Position numbers and translations under genes: made by a program. Below are positions 1 through 6,158 of a DNA stretch of 7,154 bases, piece by piece. Origin of the DNA: Flavobacteriaceae bacterium (GTDB taxonomy: Bacteria > Bacteroidota > Bacteroidia > Flavobacteriales > Flavobacteriaceae); NCBI GenBank assembly GCA_013003145.1, contig JABDLH010000227.1:1-7154 (forward strand), written 5' to 3'. The notes under the pieces are model-generated. The model saw nothing but the letters and a program-made list of their open reading frames with translations, was not told where the DNA came from and did not search any database. How positions within the stretch are numbered: the stretch's first letter is position 1; each line of letters begins with the position of its first letter.

Positions 1-894
1 CTTAGCAAACTTAAGAGTACTTATGTAGAAGCCCTGCCCGAGCAGGTACAGGAAAGCACCGGGAGGGTACATACGGATTATATGCAAACAGTGGCAGCGA
101 CGGGCCGACTCAGCAGCAACAACCCTAACCTGCAGAATATCCCCATCCGTACAGAACGCGGAAGACAGGTACGAAAAGCATTCGTTCCCAGGAACGAAGA
201 TTATATTTTACTCGCGGCAGATTACTCCCAGATAGAACTCCGGGTGATTGCTTCCTTAAGTGAAGAATCCAACATGATAGAGGCCTTTAAAAAAGGAGAG
301 GATATTCACGCTGCAACAGCTGCCAGGGTATTTGATGTCCCCCTCGAGGAAGTCACCCGTGAACAGCGGAGCAACGCCAAAACCGTCAACTTTGGTATCA
401 TATACGGGGTATCTGCTTTTGGGCTGAGCAACCAGACCGATTTGTCCAGGACAGAGGCTAAAGAGCTGATAGACACCTATTACAAAACCTATCCTAAATT
501 ACGGAATTACATCAGCGAGCAGATCGACTTTGCCCGGGAGCATGGATATGTGCAGACTGTATTAGGCCGGCGCCGCTACCTTAAAGATATCAACGGCAGC
601 AATGCGGTAGTGAGGGGTGCAGCGGAACGAAACGCTGTAAATGCACCCATCCAGGGAAGTGCAGCCGACATCATCAAGTTGGCGATGATCAATATTCACA
701 AAAAATTAGAGACCGGGGATTATAAGACTAAAATGCTGCTGCAGGTGCATGATGAATTGGTCTTTGATGTCTATAGACCTGAATTGGAGCGCGTAAGTGA
801 AATGATACGATCAGAGATGGAAACGGCATTCAGCCTGGATGTACCTTTGGTCGTTGATATAGGAACGGGAGAAAACTGGCTGGAGGCTCATTAG
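1..894 (+). CDS. polA: DNA polymerase I, C-terminal polymerase domain (5' end outside window)
   Basis: This is the end of a family A DNA polymerase, which fills gaps and replaces RNA primers during replication and repair. The reading frame is open from base 1, and the ATG at 82 is internal, because conserved PolA sequence continues upstream of it. The visible 297 residues hold the whole catalytic palm and fingers: TGRLSS (residues 34-39), motif A DYSQIE (74-79, with Asp74 and Glu79 matching E. coli D705 and E710), the O-helix with Arg123, Lys127, Phe131 and Tyr135 (E. coli K758, F762 and Y766 for the last three), the QGSAAD motif near 215-220, and motif C VHDEL (249-253). All catalytic residues are present, so this end looks functional. 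The 5' nuclease and 3'-5' exonuclease regions lie outside the window and cannot be judged. The stop is followed by a hairpin at 921-954. Identification is certain from the motifs. Confidence 0.97.
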   Translation, partial: LSKLKSTYVEALPEQVQESTGRVHTDYMQTVAATGRLSSNNPNLQNIPIRTERGRQVRKAFVPRNEDYILLAADYSQIELRVIASLSEESNMIEAFKKGEDIHAATAARVFDVPLEEVTREQRSNAKTVNFGIIYGVSAFGLSNQTDLSRTEAKELIDTYYKTYPKLRNYISEQIDFAREHGYVQTVLGRRRYLKDINGSNAVVRGAAERNAVNAPIQGSAADIIKLAMINIHKKLETGDYKTKMLLQVHDELVFDVYRPELERVSEMIRSEMETAFSLDVPLVVDIGTGENWLEAH

Positions 895-920
895 TCTCCT
901 TTAAAGCCAGATGATCATAG

Positions 921-954
921 AAAAAGCGTACACCCGTTAGGCTGTACGCTTTTT
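921..954. terminator. Bidirectional intrinsic terminator between polA and the convergent DUF5916 gene
   Basis: A perfect 12-bp inverted repeat (arms 921-932 and 943-954, AAAAAGCGTACA and its complement) encloses a 10-base loop. The stem begins with five A and ends with five T, so either strand's transcript gives a GC-containing hairpin followed by a U run. It lies 26 bases after the polA stop and 13 bases after the stop of the minus-strand gene, exactly where one shared terminator for two convergent genes is expected. Confidence 0.9.
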
Positions 955-967
955 CATTTGTGGTTGC

Positions 968-3604
968 TTACAAAATAAAGCGGTAAGTGGCCTTGATCAG
1001 GAAGGTGTTATCCGGTTTCTGTCCCAGGATCTGTCTGTCCAGGTTAGAACCCAGTGATCCCATAGGGTCACCAAAACCGGTTACTCCCTGCGACCATACA
1101 AAGAACAGCTCTGAGCCGGGTATATATTCCCATCGTACAACGAGGTTAGACCGGAATTGCACAAAGGCGAAATCTGGATCGGAGAAAGAATAATCGGTCT
1201 GTCCATCAAGATCCTCATCTACCAAGTATGTGCCTGATTCATTTTTTGATATCTGGTTTTCCGTAAACAGGCTTACTCGCTCATTGAGGTCTTCAGCCAC
1301 TGGGTTCATCACACGATTAAAGTCTGAATACACCCCTCTCGAGATAAAGGGTTGCCCGTAAAACTGTATACTCAGGTTAGGATTAATACTATAATTGAAC
1401 CTTAATGAGGTTGAAAATGTCTGCTGATCGATACCACCCAGAATATACCTTGGATCACCATTAAAGTCGGTCTCTGTCACATACTGTGTCTTATTGGGAT
1501 TCTTTTCGTATTCCGTACTGAGGGAAATGTTCAGGGAGGAAAAAGGCTGGTATTGAAAACGCAGCACATAGCGTTCCAATGAAAAGTTGTCCTGTTTTGC
1601 CTGGCTGTTGACATAGCCCATTACAAAATTGAACTTCTTACTCTGGTCAGAACCAAAGAAGAGGAAGGCGTAGTTCTCTTCAGAATACCTCCACCTGGGG
1701 CCACCTCTCAGCACAGTATTACTGAAGATCCTGGGCTTATGAGCTCCACCTACTTCTGTCCACCAATTATTGATCCAGCTGATAAACCCATTGAATTGAT
1801 ATTGTATACGATTGTAATTTCCCTCGAAATCGTAATTCGTATTCTGCTCTATTCCCATGTTGATCTGACGGTACCAATCCGTGGGTTTCAGGAAGAGCCT
1901 GTACACCTCTGCATACTGCACTATTTCATCTGCCTGCCTGAGAAAACCTACATCATTTAACTCGAGCTCCGGCGATCTCCATAACAAACCACCCTCGTAA
2001 CGCCAGTTACCACCTCCGGCCTTACCCATTTCAAATTTACCTCCTGTTCCTGTCAGGGACGTCCTGTTTGGGTCTACTTCCACATGCCCGGCATCTACCC
2101 GCTGGAACAAATGGGTAAGTCGCTGTTGGGTAATGCTTATGGCTTCTTCCGATCCCTGGACATTACTCAGTACCAGGTTTCCTTCTACATAATACTCCCG
2201 GTCTTTCCAACTATGGCGAAAATCGATCCCACCGGTATAGGCATTTCTATGTAGAAAACTGAGGTCATCCTGAATGTTCCTGTTGGTTGCAGTAAAGATG
2301 CCACCGATATAGGAATTCCTGTTATTGAAGTCTTTCTGAACCCGGCCGACGAGATAATTGGTCAGGGGTTCTACTAGTTCTTTGCGTTCCTCCCCGTCCT
2401 GGTCCACCACCCGTGCATACATATTTGCAGTAACACTTTCTAAGAGACCGACAGACCAGCCATCCTTGGTCTTCCCGGAGAATTTAGCAGCTCCCAGGAT
2501 GGTGGTATTGGTTGGGGCATCTACAAATTCCCCATCTGCAGGACTTGCAAAACCCTGCGGACTACGGCCTATCCGGCGACTATAAAAAAGGTTGTCGTTA
2601 CCACCGGCAAACCTGAAGTCAAAAATATTCTTATTCTCTACGAAGAACGGTCGACGCTCCTGGAAGAAGATCTGGAATCCATCTAAAGCGATGGCCCCGG
2701 GATCAGCGTCCACCTGCCCAAAATCCGGGTTTACCGTAAGGTCTAATGTAAGGTCGTTAGTAATACCTATTTTGGCATCCAGACCAACATTAAAAGGGTA
2801 ATCGCTCCCATCGCGAAAAGGATTGCCTTCTTCTTCAGGGTAGGTATCATATTGACTTACGGCAAATGGCTGAATCTCCAGTTGTTTCTGAGGGGCGATA
2901 TCCTGCAAACCGCGAAGCAAACCAAATTCACTCGTGAAACCGGCCACTTCCCTGGGGATACGCTGCCAGACCGATCGTTCATTATCACGAAACAAGGTCC
3001 TGAACACCTGCAGCCCCCAGACCTGCTCCTCGGCCTTTCCGAACTTCAACTGGCTGAAGGGGATCTTCATTTCTACCGTATAGCCCTGCTCATCAATTTT
3101 AGCATTGGTATACCAGATCGGGTTCCAGCTCTCATCCCAATTGTTTCCATTATCAGACATGAACTCTTCGCCCTTCACCCCGGCTGCAGTAGTGGTAAAT
3201 GCAAACGCGGTACGTTTGTCGTGGTAACTGTCTATCATCACGGTTACCCTATCCCCCTGGAATGAATCTCGTCTTGATAATCTTCGCTCTATTTTCTGAG
3301 GTACGGAGTCAAAGCAACGGACGGCTACATAGAGAAATTTATCATCGTAGACCATTTTGAAATCGGTGGGCTGCCCGGGTGGAGTGTTCTCTGCCGGTTG
3401 CCATTCCACGAAATTTCCGTCCCAGGAGGCAAGTTCCCAGACGGGATCGTCCAGGTGCCCGTCAATTTCTGGAGCACTGTGATCAATTATCTTTGAAGCG
3501 GTGTAGGTCCGCTGTACTACTTCATCATTATCAGGTTGATACTGGGCCCAGGTTGTAGAGGCTAGTATAAGGAAGCATCCGACGGTCCATCCGGAAAGGC
3601 TCAT
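968..3604 (-). CDS. CBM9-like / DUF5916 family secreted, probably outer-membrane protein
   Basis: This is a predicted exported protein of 878 residues and unknown molecular function. Residues 1-20 look like a signal peptide with a hydrophobic core and a TWA cleavage site before QYQPDND, although the n-region lacks the usual Lys or Arg. Residues about 33-235 resemble the carbohydrate-binding family 9-like domain (PEIDGHLDDPVWELA at 45-59, a DRVTVMID strand near 118-125, FGLLRGL near 227-233). The rest matches the DUF5916 pattern, with NPDFGQVDADP at 292-302, ERRPFFVE at 316-323 and YSRRIGRSP at 341-349. Many alternating aromatic/polar strands follow, ending in TYRFIL, which suggests a beta barrel. 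Sugar binding is inferred only from the fold family, and no catalytic motif is recognised. The ATG at 3604 is the only plausible start, because an in-frame TAG lies 15 codons upstream with no ATG, GTG or TTG between. The gene stands alone and is convergent to polA and divergent from rplM. I saw no convincing promoter for it. Confidence 0.88.
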   Translation of the reverse strand: MSLSGWTVGCFLILASTTWAQYQPDNDEVVQRTYTASKIIDHSAPEIDGHLDDPVWELASWDGNFVEWQPAENTPPGQPTDFKMVYDDKFLYVAVRCFDSVPQKIERRLSRRDSFQGDRVTVMIDSYHDKRTAFAFTTTAAGVKGEEFMSDNGNNWDESWNPIWYTNAKIDEQGYTVEMKIPFSQLKFGKAEEQVWGLQVFRTLFRDNERSVWQRIPREVAGFTSEFGLLRGLQDIAPQKQLEIQPFAVSQYDTYPEEEGNPFRDGSDYPFNVGLDAKIGITNDLTLDLTVNPDFGQVDADPGAIALDGFQIFFQERRPFFVENKNIFDFRFAGGNDNLFYSRRIGRSPQGFASPADGEFVDAPTNTTILGAAKFSGKTKDGWSVGLLESVTANMYARVVDQDGEERKELVEPLTNYLVGRVQKDFNNRNSYIGGIFTATNRNIQDDLSFLHRNAYTGGIDFRHSWKDREYYVEGNLVLSNVQGSEEAISITQQRLTHLFQRVDAGHVEVDPNRTSLTGTGGKFEMGKAGGGNWRYEGGLLWRSPELELNDVGFLRQADEIVQYAEVYRLFLKPTDWYRQINMGIEQNTNYDFEGNYNRIQYQFNGFISWINNWWTEVGGAHKPRIFSNTVLRGGPRWRYSEENYAFLFFGSDQSKKFNFVMGYVNSQAKQDNFSLERYVLRFQYQPFSSLNISLSTEYEKNPNKTQYVTETDFNGDPRYILGGIDQQTFSTSLRFNYSINPNLSIQFYGQPFISRGVYSDFNRVMNPVAEDLNERVSLFTENQISKNESGTYLVDEDLDGQTDYSFSDPDFAFVQFRSNLVVRWEYIPGSELFFVWSQGVTGFGDPMGSLGSNLDRQILGQKPDNTFLIKATYRFIL

Positions 3605-3694
3605 AATAGGTTTGTTTGTATAGTTGTATTGAGAAAGACGAGCAATCTAAGCAGACGTTACAGTAAAGTCCTTTTTTTTAAAGGATTTTTAACA

Positions 3695-3702
3695 TACTTT
3701 TG
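3695..3702 (+). promoter_or_regulatory. Possible upstream -7 element (TACTTTTG), weak
   Basis: TACTTTTG matches the Bacteroidota -7 consensus TAnnTTTG exactly and faces rplM. No TTTG or TTG lies about 19-21 bases upstream; that region is instead T-rich with a small AT-rich inverted repeat (TCCTTT at 3669-3674, AAAGGA at 3680-3685). It could be a second, upstream rplM promoter or a chance match. The rest of 3605-3785 contains no gene I can support. Confidence 0.3.
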
Positions 3703-3785
3703 CAGATGGCTGGGAAATTACCCTCTCCCGTATTCCGGCTTTCACTTTTGTGGAAATAATTGATAAAAAAATAGGGAAACAACGG

Positions 3786-3816
3786 TTTGTAATTCAACTT
3801 AATAGTTGTACATTTG
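3786..3816 (+). promoter_or_regulatory. rplM promoter, Bacteroidota sigma-70 type
   Basis: TTTG at 3786-3789 and TACATTTG at 3809-3816 are separated by 19 bases. This matches the Bacteroidota housekeeping consensus (TTTG at -33, TAnnTTTG at -7) with no mismatch. Transcription should begin near 3820, giving rplM a leader of about 45 bases. This is the only full consensus promoter seen in the window and probably drives at least rplM-rpsI. Confidence 0.85.
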
Positions 3817-3819
3817 CAG

Positions 3820-3832
3820 CCCGCTAAACGGG
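3820..3832 (+). promoter_or_regulatory. Hairpin at the predicted 5' end of the rplM mRNA
   Basis: CCCG (3820-3823) and CGGG (3829-3832) can pair around the loop CTAAA, placing a small stem at or within a few bases of the expected transcription start. The rest of the leader up to the GTG is very A/T-rich and likely unstructured. The hairpin could protect the mRNA 5' end or form part of an L13 autoregulatory leader. The second role is speculation from gene position, since only four base pairs support the element. Confidence 0.4.
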
Positions 3833-3864
3833 ATTGAAGTGTTTAATTTTTAAAAATATAGGTA

Positions 3865-4320
3865 GTGGATACATTAAGCTACAAGACAGTTTCGGCCAAT
3901 AAAGCCACAGTAGACAAGCAATGGTTGTTGGTGGATGCCGAAGGACAGACGCTAGGAAGGTTAGCTTCCAAAGTGGCTAAGTTACTCAGGGGAAAACACA
4001 AGCCTAATTTCACCCCTCACGTGGATTGTGGTGACAATGTTATCGTGATCAACGCTGAGAAAATACAGATGACTGGCAACAAGTGGACTGAGAAGGTTTA
4101 CCTGCGTTATACTGGATATCCAGGTGGGCAGCGTTCTGAAACAGCCCAGGAGTTGTTAGAGAAGAAGCCTGAAGCGGTAATCGAAAGATCTGTTAAAGGA
4201 ATGCTTCCTAAGAACAAATTAGGCGCGGAACTTTTCAGGAACCTGAAGGTGTACGCCGGTGACAGACACCAGCAAGAAGCTCAAAAACCAACTGCAATTA
4301 ATCTAAACGACCTTAAATAA
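3865..4320 (+). CDS. rplM: 50S ribosomal protein L13 (uL13)
   Basis: L13 is an early-assembling protein of the large ribosomal subunit that binds 23S rRNA. The 151-residue product has the expected family features: [16 protein letters not shown] near residues 20-35, LLRGKHKP near 40-48, [15 protein letters not shown] near 51-65, the YPGGQ turn, and the signature MLPKNKLG with [16 protein letters not shown] toward the end. It is slightly longer than the E. coli protein (142) because of a short N-terminal segment of the kind seen in flavobacteria. The start is a GTG, with an in-frame TAG at 3859-3861 leaving no earlier option, and MDTLSYKT agrees with relatives. No clear Shine-Dalgarno is present; the upstream bases are A/T-rich, as is normal in Bacteroidota. 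The final A of its TAA is the first base of the rpsI ATG, so the two genes are very likely translationally coupled. Confidence 0.98.
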   Translation: MDTLSYKTVSANKATVDKQWLLVDAEGQTLGRLASKVAKLLRGKHKPNFTPHVDCGDNVIVINAEKIQMTGNKWTEKVYLRYTGYPGGQRSETAQELLEKKPEAVIERSVKGMLPKNKLGAELFRNLKVYAGDRHQQEAQKPTAINLNDLK

Positions 4321-4706
4321 TGGACGTGATTCATAAAATCGGAAGAAGAAAGACAGCCGTTGCCCGTGTATACCTATCTGAAGGTAAAGGTAACATCACT
4401 ATCAACAAGAAGGATCTTGCTCAATATTTCCCTACTGCAACTTTGCAGTACAAAGTAACTCAGCCTTTTGCCTTAACCGGTACTGATGATACTTTTGACG
4501 TTAGGGTAAATGTATTCGGAGGTGGTATTACAGGACAGGCAGAAGCGGTAAGACTTGCCCTTTCTCGTGCACTTTGCGAATTAGACGCAGAGCACAGGGG
4601 AGTTCTGAAGCCAGAAGGTCTGTTAACCCGTGACCCGAGAATGGTAGAGCGTAAGAAATTCGGACAGAAGAAAGCTCGTAAGAAATTCCAGTTCTCTAAA
4701 CGTTAA
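4320..4706 (+). CDS. rpsI: 30S ribosomal protein S9 (uS9)
   Basis: S9 sits in the head of the small subunit, and its C-terminal tail reaches the P-site tRNA. The 128-residue product has the normal family length and shows IGRRKTAVARV at the N-terminus (residues 6-16), the GGGITGQAEAVRLALSRAL signature near 67-85, and the basic tail ending in FSKR, the same final residues as in E. coli. Its ATG overlaps the rplM stop codon by one base, which implies a single mRNA and coupling with L13, the classic rplM-rpsI pair found across bacteria. A hairpin terminator follows 8 bases after the stop. I see nothing unusual in the protein. Confidence 0.98.
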   Translation: MDVIHKIGRRKTAVARVYLSEGKGNITINKKDLAQYFPTATLQYKVTQPFALTGTDDTFDVRVNVFGGGITGQAEAVRLALSRALCELDAEHRGVLKPEGLLTRDPRMVERKKFGQKKARKKFQFSKR

Positions 4707-4714
4707 GAATCAAC

Positions 4715-4745
4715 TTCGCCGGTTTACCGGCGAATTCTTATTTTA
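4715..4745 (+). terminator. Hairpin terminator after rpsI, possibly leaky
   Basis: TTCGCCGG (4715-4722) and CCGGCGAA (4727-4734) form an 8-bp GC-rich stem around the loop TTTA. It is followed by TTCTTATTTTATATT, a T-rich but interrupted tract. It should end or reduce the rplM-rpsI transcript. Because the T tract is broken and no consensus promoter lies between here and rpsB, partial read-through into the rpsB leader is plausible. Confidence 0.72.
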
Positions 4746-4754
4746 TATTAATAA

Positions 4755-4949
4755 CCCAAGTTCATTGAAAGTCTACTCCTGGCAAACCGGGAGAGACCTC
4801 AAGGCATCCTGATCAGTTCATATTCAGCTCCTCCCGGAGTTAAATAGCTGTCGGGATACCCTTAGTTTAGCATCTAAATGCTCAAGGCGTCCCCCGGGAT
4901 ACCACTTGGGCATTGCTAATTCAACGGAACGTAAACTAAGTACATTAAA
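4755..4949 (+). promoter_or_regulatory. Structured RNA leader of rpsB with candidate pseudoknot (putative S2 autoregulatory element)
   Basis: Hand folding gives a compact structure. P1 (4755-4761 with 4904-4910, CCCAAGT/ACTTGGG) closes a multibranch junction. P2 is an 11-bp hairpin with one bulged A and a CAAA loop (4771-4797, with one G-U pair in the stem). P3 pairs 4803-4812 with 4851-4860 and continues, past a 12-base bulge, into 4825-4829 with 4846-4850. P4 pairs 4886-4892 with 4897-4903 and abuts P1 directly. A further 9-bp pairing, CTTAGTTTA (4861-4869) with TAAACTAAG (4932-4940), crosses P1 and ends nine bases before the rpsB ATG, so it would make a pseudoknot touching the ribosome landing site. 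Autogenous control of rpsB by S2 through a structured leader is known in gamma-proteobacteria; its role here is inference. Any promoter would lie near 4723-4751, where only poor -7 matches (for example TATATTAA at 4744) are visible. Confidence 0.7.
4798..4903 (+). repeat. Two copies of one RNA module inside the rpsB leader
   Basis: CTCAAGGC occurs at 4798-4805 and again at 4881-4888, in each case followed by A or G and then TCC. CGGGATACC occurs at 4852-4860 and again at 4895-4903. In each copy the GGC-A/G-TCC strand pairs with GGATACC, leaving a C-A mismatch at the same third position (4805 with 4858, 4888 with 4901). The first copy has a long apical extension, while the second is closed by a four-base loop. 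Repeating both strands and the same internal mismatch looks like a duplicated structural or protein-binding motif. Confidence 0.65.
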
Positions 4950-6092
4950 ATGGCTAAAAAAGCTGAAGTAAAAGATTTACTAGAAGCAGGTGTGCATTTC
5001 GGCCACCTGACCCGCAAATGGAATCCAAACATGGCTCCTTACATCTACATGGAGCGCAATGGGATTCACGTTATCAACCTTTACAAGACTGTAGCAAAAC
5101 TGGACGAGGCTAATGAAGCCCTCAGGAAGATCGCTGCCTCTGGCAGGAAGATCCTTTTTGTCGCTACTAAGAAACAAGCTAAGGACATCGTTGCCGATAA
5201 GGTAGCAGAAGTGAACATGCCATACATCACTGAAAGGTGGCCCGGTGGAATGCTGACCAACTTCGTTACTATCCGTAAGGCAGTAAAGAAGATGGCTTCT
5301 ATTGACCGTATGAAAAAAGACGGAACCTTTAATACGCTTTCTAAGAAAGAGCGTCTTCAGGTAGACCGTCTGCGTGCTAAACTGGAAAAGAACTTAGGAT
5401 CTATCGCAGATATGACCCGTTTACCAGGAGCATTATTCATCGTGGATACTATGCGTGAGCACATTGCTGTTAAAGAAGCTCAGAAATTGAATATCCCGAT
5501 TTTTGCAATGGTGGATACCAACTCTGACCCACGTGCAATTGATTATGTTATTCCAGCCAACGATGATGCTTCCAAATCTATCGAAGTGATCATGAGCGAA
5601 GTTACCAAAGCAGTAGCAGAGGGACTAGCCGAGAGAAAATCTGATAAGCAGGGAGATAACGAAGGAGATGATAACGAGCAGACAAAAGCCGCTACTCCTA
5701 AGAAAAAGAAAGTAGTTACTGAAGCTCCTGCAGTTGCTAAGACTGAAAAGGAACCGGAAGCTGCTAAGAGAACTAAGACGATCGAAGAAGCGCCTGTAGT
5801 TGAGGAGAAAGCTCCAAAAGAAAAGAAGGAAGCTGCTAAAGCCGACGATCTTACCAAGATTGAAGGTATCGGACCGAAAGCTGCAGAAGCTCTTGTAAAT
5901 GCCGGGATCAGTAGCTACGCTAAACTAGCCGAGTCCAATGCAGATGCTGTAAAGGAGATCCTTACCGAAGCCAGTTCTAACCTTGCTCACCTTGACCCGG
6001 GATCCTGGGCCAAGCAATCAAAAATGGCTGCAGATGGCCAATGGGACGAGCTGAAAGAATGGCAAGACCAAGCCAAAGGTGGCGTTGAGTAA
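4950..6092 (+). CDS. rpsB: 30S ribosomal protein S2 (uS2) with C-terminal linker and helix-hairpin-helix-like extension
   Basis: S2 joins late on the solvent side of the 30S subunit and helps hold S1, which matters for mRNA binding. Residues 1 to about 228 are a complete S2 core: LLEAGVHFGH (10-19), WNPNMAPYIY (24-33), ITERWPGGMLTNF (93-105), RLPGALFIVD (157-166) and the MVDTNSDP signature (187-194). The product is 380 residues, whereas typical S2 is about 230-260. Residues about 229-298 form a charged, probably disordered linker rich in Lys, Glu, Ala and Pro. Residues about 299-380 contain DDLTKIEGIGPKAAEALVNAG, a helix-hairpin-helix-like GIGPKAAE motif, followed by a tail with GSWAKQ, GQWDELKEWQ and a final GG. 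Similar tails occur on some other Bacteroidota proteins, including L21, from memory. The ATG fits the family N-terminus and has no Shine-Dalgarno. The gene is preceded by the structured leader and followed 66 bases later by tsf. Confidence 0.97.
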   Translation: MAKKAEVKDLLEAGVHFGHLTRKWNPNMAPYIYMERNGIHVINLYKTVAKLDEANEALRKIAASGRKILFVATKKQAKDIVADKVAEVNMPYITERWPGGMLTNFVTIRKAVKKMASIDRMKKDGTFNTLSKKERLQVDRLRAKLEKNLGSIADMTRLPGALFIVDTMREHIAVKEAQKLNIPIFAMVDTNSDPRAIDYVIPANDDASKSIEVIMSEVTKAVAEGLAERKSDKQGDNEGDDNEQTKAATPKKKKVVTEAPAVAKTEKEPEAAKRTKTIEEAPVVEEKAPKEKKEAAKADDLTKIEGIGPKAAEALVNAGISSYAKLAESNADAVKEILTEASSNLAHLDPGSWAKQSKMAADGQWDELKEWQDQAKGGVE

Positions 6093-6158
6093 ATCATAGA
6101 CTAGACTATATTTTTTATAACAGGGGTTGTTAAAAACCTCCACTAAAAAGAACAACAG

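Noticed and set aside
82..84. ATG at 82 as the start of a separate short polymerase gene
   Set aside because: The frame is open to base 1 and the upstream codons encode conserved family A polymerase sequence, so the ATG is internal.
2852..3265. 137-codon open frame on the plus strand
   Set aside because: It lies wholly inside the DUF5916 gene in antisense. It has no recognisable domain and no promoter or initiation context, while the minus-strand frame has clear family motifs.
3669..3690. TCCTTT/AAAGGA inverted repeat followed by T5 as a terminator
   Set aside because: It is an AT-rich six-pair stem with no plus-strand gene upstream to terminate, and it could equally be a T-rich promoter-flanking region.
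4852..4903. CGGGATACC repeats as a protein operator or mobile-element direct repeats
   Set aside because: Each copy pairs with its own upstream strand in the predicted RNA, and no element or gene lies between them, so an RNA structural repeat is the simpler reading.
4755..4910. Free-standing small RNA gene (for example a 6S, SRP or tRNA-like RNA)
   Set aside because: I found none of the expected conserved loops or acceptor features and no terminator after it, and the pairing into the rpsB initiation region fits a cis-acting leader better.
5543..5857. 104-codon open frame on the minus strand
   Set aside because: It lies opposite the rpsB linker. Its Ser/Ala/Phe-rich translation is the expected shadow of the repeated Lys/Glu/Ala codons, and it shows no family resemblance.
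6124..6145. Small hairpin GGGGTT/AACCTC in the rpsB-tsf gap
   Set aside because: It has only six pairs including a G-U wobble, no T run and no second supporting helix, so it is too weak to call a terminator or a control element.
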